Assembly (NCBI GenBank): GCA_016839655.1
Contig: JAEOTW010000188.1
Location: forward strand, 1-8,682
From: Promethearchaeota archaeon
Lineage (GTDB): Archaea; Asgardarchaeota; Lokiarchaeia; Sigynarchaeales; SOKP01
DNA: 8,682 nt
Direction: 5' to 3'
A program made the translations under genes and the position numbers. Below, piece after piece: positions 6,472 to 8,682 of this stretch. Each line of letters opens with the position of its first letter. The first letter of the stretch is position 1. Below the pieces are notes generated by a model, which did not search any database, had not been told where the DNA came from, and worked only from the letters and a program-made list of their open reading frames with translations.

Positions 6472-7581
6472 TTAAATTTTCCATATTCCTTCTTCATAGA
6501 TTACTCTATTATCAGCTATTATTTTAGACCCTGGTTTTTTCATATCTTTTAATATATCCCAATGAATAGCACTTTCATTTGTACCACCAACTTCTTTAAA
6601 TCCAGATCCAAGAGCAACATGAATTGTACCCCCTAGTTTTTCATCAAAAGATATATTTTTTGTAAATTGAGTTATTCCATAATTTGTTCCAACGGCAAAC
6701 TCTCCTAAGATATTAGCATTTTCAATATTTAAGATCTCTTGAAGGAATTCCTCGCCTTTATCAGCAGATGAATTAATTACTTTACCATTTTTAAATTTTA
6801 AATAAATATTTTCAATTTCATTCCCTAGATATATTCCTGGATATGTGAACCTAATATGTCCATTTACTGAATCCTCTACTGGACTTGTAGCCACTTCACC
6901 ATCTGGTAAGTTTTTTTGTCCACTACCATTCTCCCACTTCCTTCCTTTCACGGAAAATTGTAAATCCGTATCTTCTCCTAGAACTTGAATAACATCAATT
7001 TCATTTAAAAAATCAACATATTTTTTTTGATCTAGTTCCATATTTAGCCATTCTTGTATAGGATCTTCTCTATCTAAAAATAAAGCTTTTTTTATAAAAT
7101 CAGCATAAGAAAATAGATCCATATTTGCTTCTTGAGCATAGGAGTGACAAGGAAAAGGAACTATCACCCATCTTGCTTCTCCAACTGCTGCTCTATCATA
7201 AAATATATCCCAAAGTTCTTTTATTTCTGGAGAACCATAACGTTTAGAAATTAGTTGAGGAACGATTAAACTCAAATTTTTTGTGTTATATTCGGCATCG
7301 ATGGCAATCATACAATCAAATTCCTTATGTATCATTTTCCTTACATTATCTATATAAATCAATTGTACCTCTGAAGCATATTTAAAAAGTAATTCCTCTT
7401 GTCCTTCTATAAATGGGAGTAAGAAAGGGTGACCTCCAGCTTTTATGATTTCGACATATAAAGCGCGAAAAAACTCTTCTGCTAATGTTGGACCGAATAC
7501 AAACACTCTGTCCCCCATTTTTACTTTGATAGAGTAATTCACTGCTAATTTTGCAAGCTTCTCATAAAAAGGATTAATCAT
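6472..7581 (-). CDS. M29-family metallo-aminopeptidase
   Basis: This 369-residue cytosolic enzyme of peptidase family M29 (thermophilic aminopeptidase, AmpS/aminopeptidase T) removes N-terminal residues from peptides using a two-metal centre. The conserved C-terminal metal-binding elements are all present in order: LPDGEVATSP (Glu229), LGEFAVGTN (Glu294), DEKLGGTIHVALG (His321) and NESAIHWD (His340, Asp342). The N-terminal half has the family's GDRVFVFGP opening and FYDRAAVGEARWVIVPFP. Length is slightly below the usual 400 or so residues, with no sign of truncation. The ATG at 7581-7579 is taken as the start; no strong Shine-Dalgarno site precedes it, so the message may be leaderless. It is convergent with fdhD and has no evident link to the C1 genes; a housekeeping peptidase is most likely. 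Confidence 0.92.
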   Translation of the reverse strand: MINPFYEKLAKLAVNYSIKVKMGDRVFVFGPTLAEEFFRALYVEIIKAGGHPFLLPFIEGQEELLFKYASEVQLIYIDNVRKMIHKEFDCMIAIDAEYNTKNLSLIVPQLISKRYGSPEIKELWDIFYDRAAVGEARWVIVPFPCHSYAQEANMDLFSYADFIKKALFLDREDPIQEWLNMELDQKKYVDFLNEIDVIQVLGEDTDLQFSVKGRKWENGSGQKNLPDGEVATSPVEDSVNGHIRFTYPGIYLGNEIENIYLKFKNGKVINSSADKGEEFLQEILNIENANILGEFAVGTNYGITQFTKNISFDEKLGGTIHVALGSGFKEVGGTNESAIHWDILKDMKKPGSKIIADNRVIYEEGIWKI

Positions 7582-7602
7582 AAACTATAAACATGTTCGA
7601 GT

Positions 7603-7610
7603 TATTTTAT
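7603..7610 (-). promoter_or_regulatory. TATA-like box for the M29 peptidase
   Basis: On the minus strand ATAAAATA begins about 29 bases before the ATG, the right distance for a leaderless archaeal transcript. The surroundings are almost pure A/T, so chance is a real alternative. Confidence 0.25.
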
Positions 7611-7710
7611 TTTTTATTAATAAATTAAATTAAAAAAATAAGCTTCATAAATTCATATTGAATAATCTAGCCTTATTGAACTCTAAATTATGTGTTAGGA
7701 GATTAAAATA

Positions 7711-8154
7711 ATGGAAAAAAAATGGATTTGGATCTTACTATGTATAATTGGTGGAATTTTATTAATTATTAGTTCTACTGTTAGGAGTTTTACATTTTTT
7801 GAAAGATTGTTTGGTTTGATAGCTGCTGATGTCGGTCCAGTAGTAGCAACAATCGTATCTATAGTTATACAAATCTTAGGTTATATTTCTATGGTTGGAG
7901 GAATAGTTGTTATTATTGGAGCTTTAATTGTTGCAATGAATCACTACATATTAGGAAAAATTATTATTGCTCTTGGTGCTGGTATGGGTTTAATTGGTCT
8001 AATAATTTTTTTCATTACAAGTATTATTGAAGGGTCGATTTATGCAGATATTGTAGGACTCATAACAGAAATAGGCCATGGAAGCTATGGATTCATAGGT
8101 ATTATATTGACAATAATTGCTAGATTGAAATTGAAGAAACCTAAATACTCATAA
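7711..8154 (+). CDS. Small multi-pass membrane protein, paralogue of the protein at 3805-4440
   Basis: This is a 147-residue, very hydrophobic protein of unknown function with four or five predicted helices (about 5-22, 43-59, 61-76, 82-106 and 126-138) and a basic tail KLKKPKY. Residues 6-40 align with residues 11-45 of the other membrane protein (IIGG-L-IISS, then an aromatic stretch and GLI), and the central GGIVVIIGA matches GGAVIVGA. This copy ends where the other continues into the acidic linker and zinc ribbon. The ATG has a good Shine-Dalgarno site, AGGAG at 7697-7701. It is divergent from the M29 gene and apparently monocistronic. The sequence gives no enzymatic residues or transporter motifs from which to infer a role. 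Confidence 0.8.
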   Translation: MEKKWIWILLCIIGGILLIISSTVRSFTFFERLFGLIAADVGPVVATIVSIVIQILGYISMVGGIVVIIGALIVAMNHYILGKIIIALGAGMGLIGLIIFFITSIIEGSIYADIVGLITEIGHGSYGFIGIILTIIARLKLKKPKYS

Positions 8155-8155
8155 A

Positions 8156-8189
8156 AATAGAATTCTATTAACTTCAATAATATTTTTTT
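8156..8189 (+). terminator. Possible terminator after the small membrane protein
   Basis: A perfect 14-base palindrome, AATAGAATTCTATT (8156-8169), begins two bases after the stop codon and is followed by seven T (8183-8189). It could form a short hairpin upstream of a T-tract. Nothing else is evident between 8155 and 8270. Confidence 0.35.
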
Positions 8190-8271
8190 AATTTATAATA
8201 GCATAGTACTTTTTGAGTTATTTAACAAATTTTTTAATTTAATATTAATAAATCTAAATATTATTAAATGA

Positions 8272-8279
8272 AAATATAT
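8272..8279 (+). promoter_or_regulatory. TATA-like box before the HdrB-like gene
   Basis: AAATATAT lies 45 bases before ATG 8317. Transcription starting near 8300 would include the GAGG Shine-Dalgarno site at 8305-8308. Weak evidence. Confidence 0.3.
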
Positions 8280-8316
8280 GTCATCTAATATAAGATAATA
8301 GAAAGAGGAACAGATA

Positions 8317-8682
8317 ATGTCTAAAGCAGAAGAATATAAAATGTTTCAAGGATGTCTTATAGGCAACAGAATTCCTTTTATTGAAGCATCTGCACGAAAA
8401 GTGTTTGATAAACTCGGAATAAAAACTTCAGATGCTCCATTTGCATGTTGTCCGGATCCAGTGGGATTTAACAGTACTGATCATTTAAGTTGGATGGCAA
8501 TGGGTGCAAGAAATCTTACTATTGCTGAAGCTGAAGGAAAAAACAAGCATCGTACTATAATTAATTTTGTCATAATTCATCATAAAAGCTAGTTAAAAAG
8601 TGTTTGACTTCAGGGATAAAGTACATTACTTAAATGGAATTAACAGCGCCTGAATTACAGGGGAAGGATGCGACAGAATCAA
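8317..8682 (+). pseudogene. HdrB-like (heterodisulfide reductase subunit B) fragment, frame-disrupted and cut by the window edge
   Basis: The first 75 or so residues match HdrB/CCG-domain proteins: MFQGCLIGNRIP (Cys13), DKLGIKTSDAPFACCPDPVGF (Cys44, Cys45) and AMGARNLTIAEAEGKN. These are the start of the cysteine-rich domain that holds a noncubane [4Fe-4S] cluster in HdrB. The next expected element, a CNGC-type motif, is absent: the frame reads NKHRTIINFVIIHHKS and stops at TAG 8590. Family-like sequence seems to go on in other frames, with KVFDFRDKVHYLNGINSA at 8597-8650 and ELQGKDATES from 8652 to the edge, implying several indels in about 100 bases. The start is sound (GAGG at 8305-8308). 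It could be a decaying gene or poor sequence near a contig end. HdrB normally has about 290-300 residues. Confidence in the family is fair; the repaired reading is inference. Confidence 0.6.

Noticed and set aside
8156..8169. 14-base palindrome as a protein-binding operator
   Set aside because: It sits immediately after a stop codon and before a T-tract, so a terminator hairpin is the simpler explanation; no second copy was noticed in the window.
8634..8682. A new gene starting at ATG 8634 (MELTAPELQGKDATES)
   Set aside because: There is no Shine-Dalgarno site, and the residues ELQGKDATES look like a continuation of the HdrB-like sequence in another frame.
1..8682. tRNA, rRNA, CRISPR array, insertion sequence or attachment site
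   Set aside because: I saw no cloverleaf, regularly spaced repeats, transposase-like protein or terminal inverted repeats; the gaps between genes are short and AT-rich.

Overview
This is an AT-rich archaeal window. The main evidence is a tetrahydromethanopterin-type C1 module: genes for a tungsten or molybdenum formylmethanofuran dehydrogenase (Fwd/Fmd), the enzyme that reduces CO2 to formylmethanofuran or runs the reverse reaction. Archaeal TATA-like boxes, TTG starts behind strong Shine-Dalgarno sites, an FdhD, an M29 aminopeptidase and an HdrB-type fragment agree with this. The base composition and the small membrane proteins (one ending in a zinc ribbon) would suit an Asgard/Lokiarchaeota-like genome, but that placement is inference and the sequence does not prove it.

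Layout. Bases 1-152 hold a promoter. Bases 153-3756 hold a tight plus-strand operon: a FwdG-like ferredoxin, FwdF polyferredoxin, FwdD, FwdB (catalytic, reading frame broken) and FwdC. FwdA, the deformylating amidohydrolase subunit, is not in the window. Then come a five-helix membrane protein with a C-terminal zinc ribbon (3805-4440), a tandem-GNAT acetyltransferase broken by a one-base frameshift (4575-5509), FdhD (5646-6461), a minus-strand M29 aminopeptidase converging on FdhD (6472-7581), a second membrane protein paralogous to the first but lacking the zinc ribbon (7711-8154), and the damaged start of an HdrB-like gene running off the right edge (8317-8682).

How the genes fit together. 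FwdB and FwdD would hold the bis-molybdopterin guanine dinucleotide cofactor and FwdG/FwdF would carry electrons to it. FdhD is the sulfurtransferase family that sulfurates this kind of cofactor, so its position 1.9 kb from fwdB makes functional sense. HdrB-type proteins belong to the heterodisulfide-reductase complexes that exchange electrons with Fwd in methanogens.

The most striking observation is in fwdB. The invariant iron-sulfur motif CPFCG/TLCDD is split by exactly 29 extra bases that bring a stop codon and a frameshift, while everything on both sides is intact and in perfect register once those bases are removed. The insert folds into an imperfect hairpin. It could be a tiny intron, a translational bypass, a recent inactivating insertion or an assembly error, and the sequence alone cannot decide. 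Two other genes (GNAT and HdrB-like) also have frame breaks, which raises both the assembly-error and the gene-decay readings. No tRNA, rRNA, CRISPR array or insertion sequence was seen, and no gene-free stretch exceeds about 165 bases.
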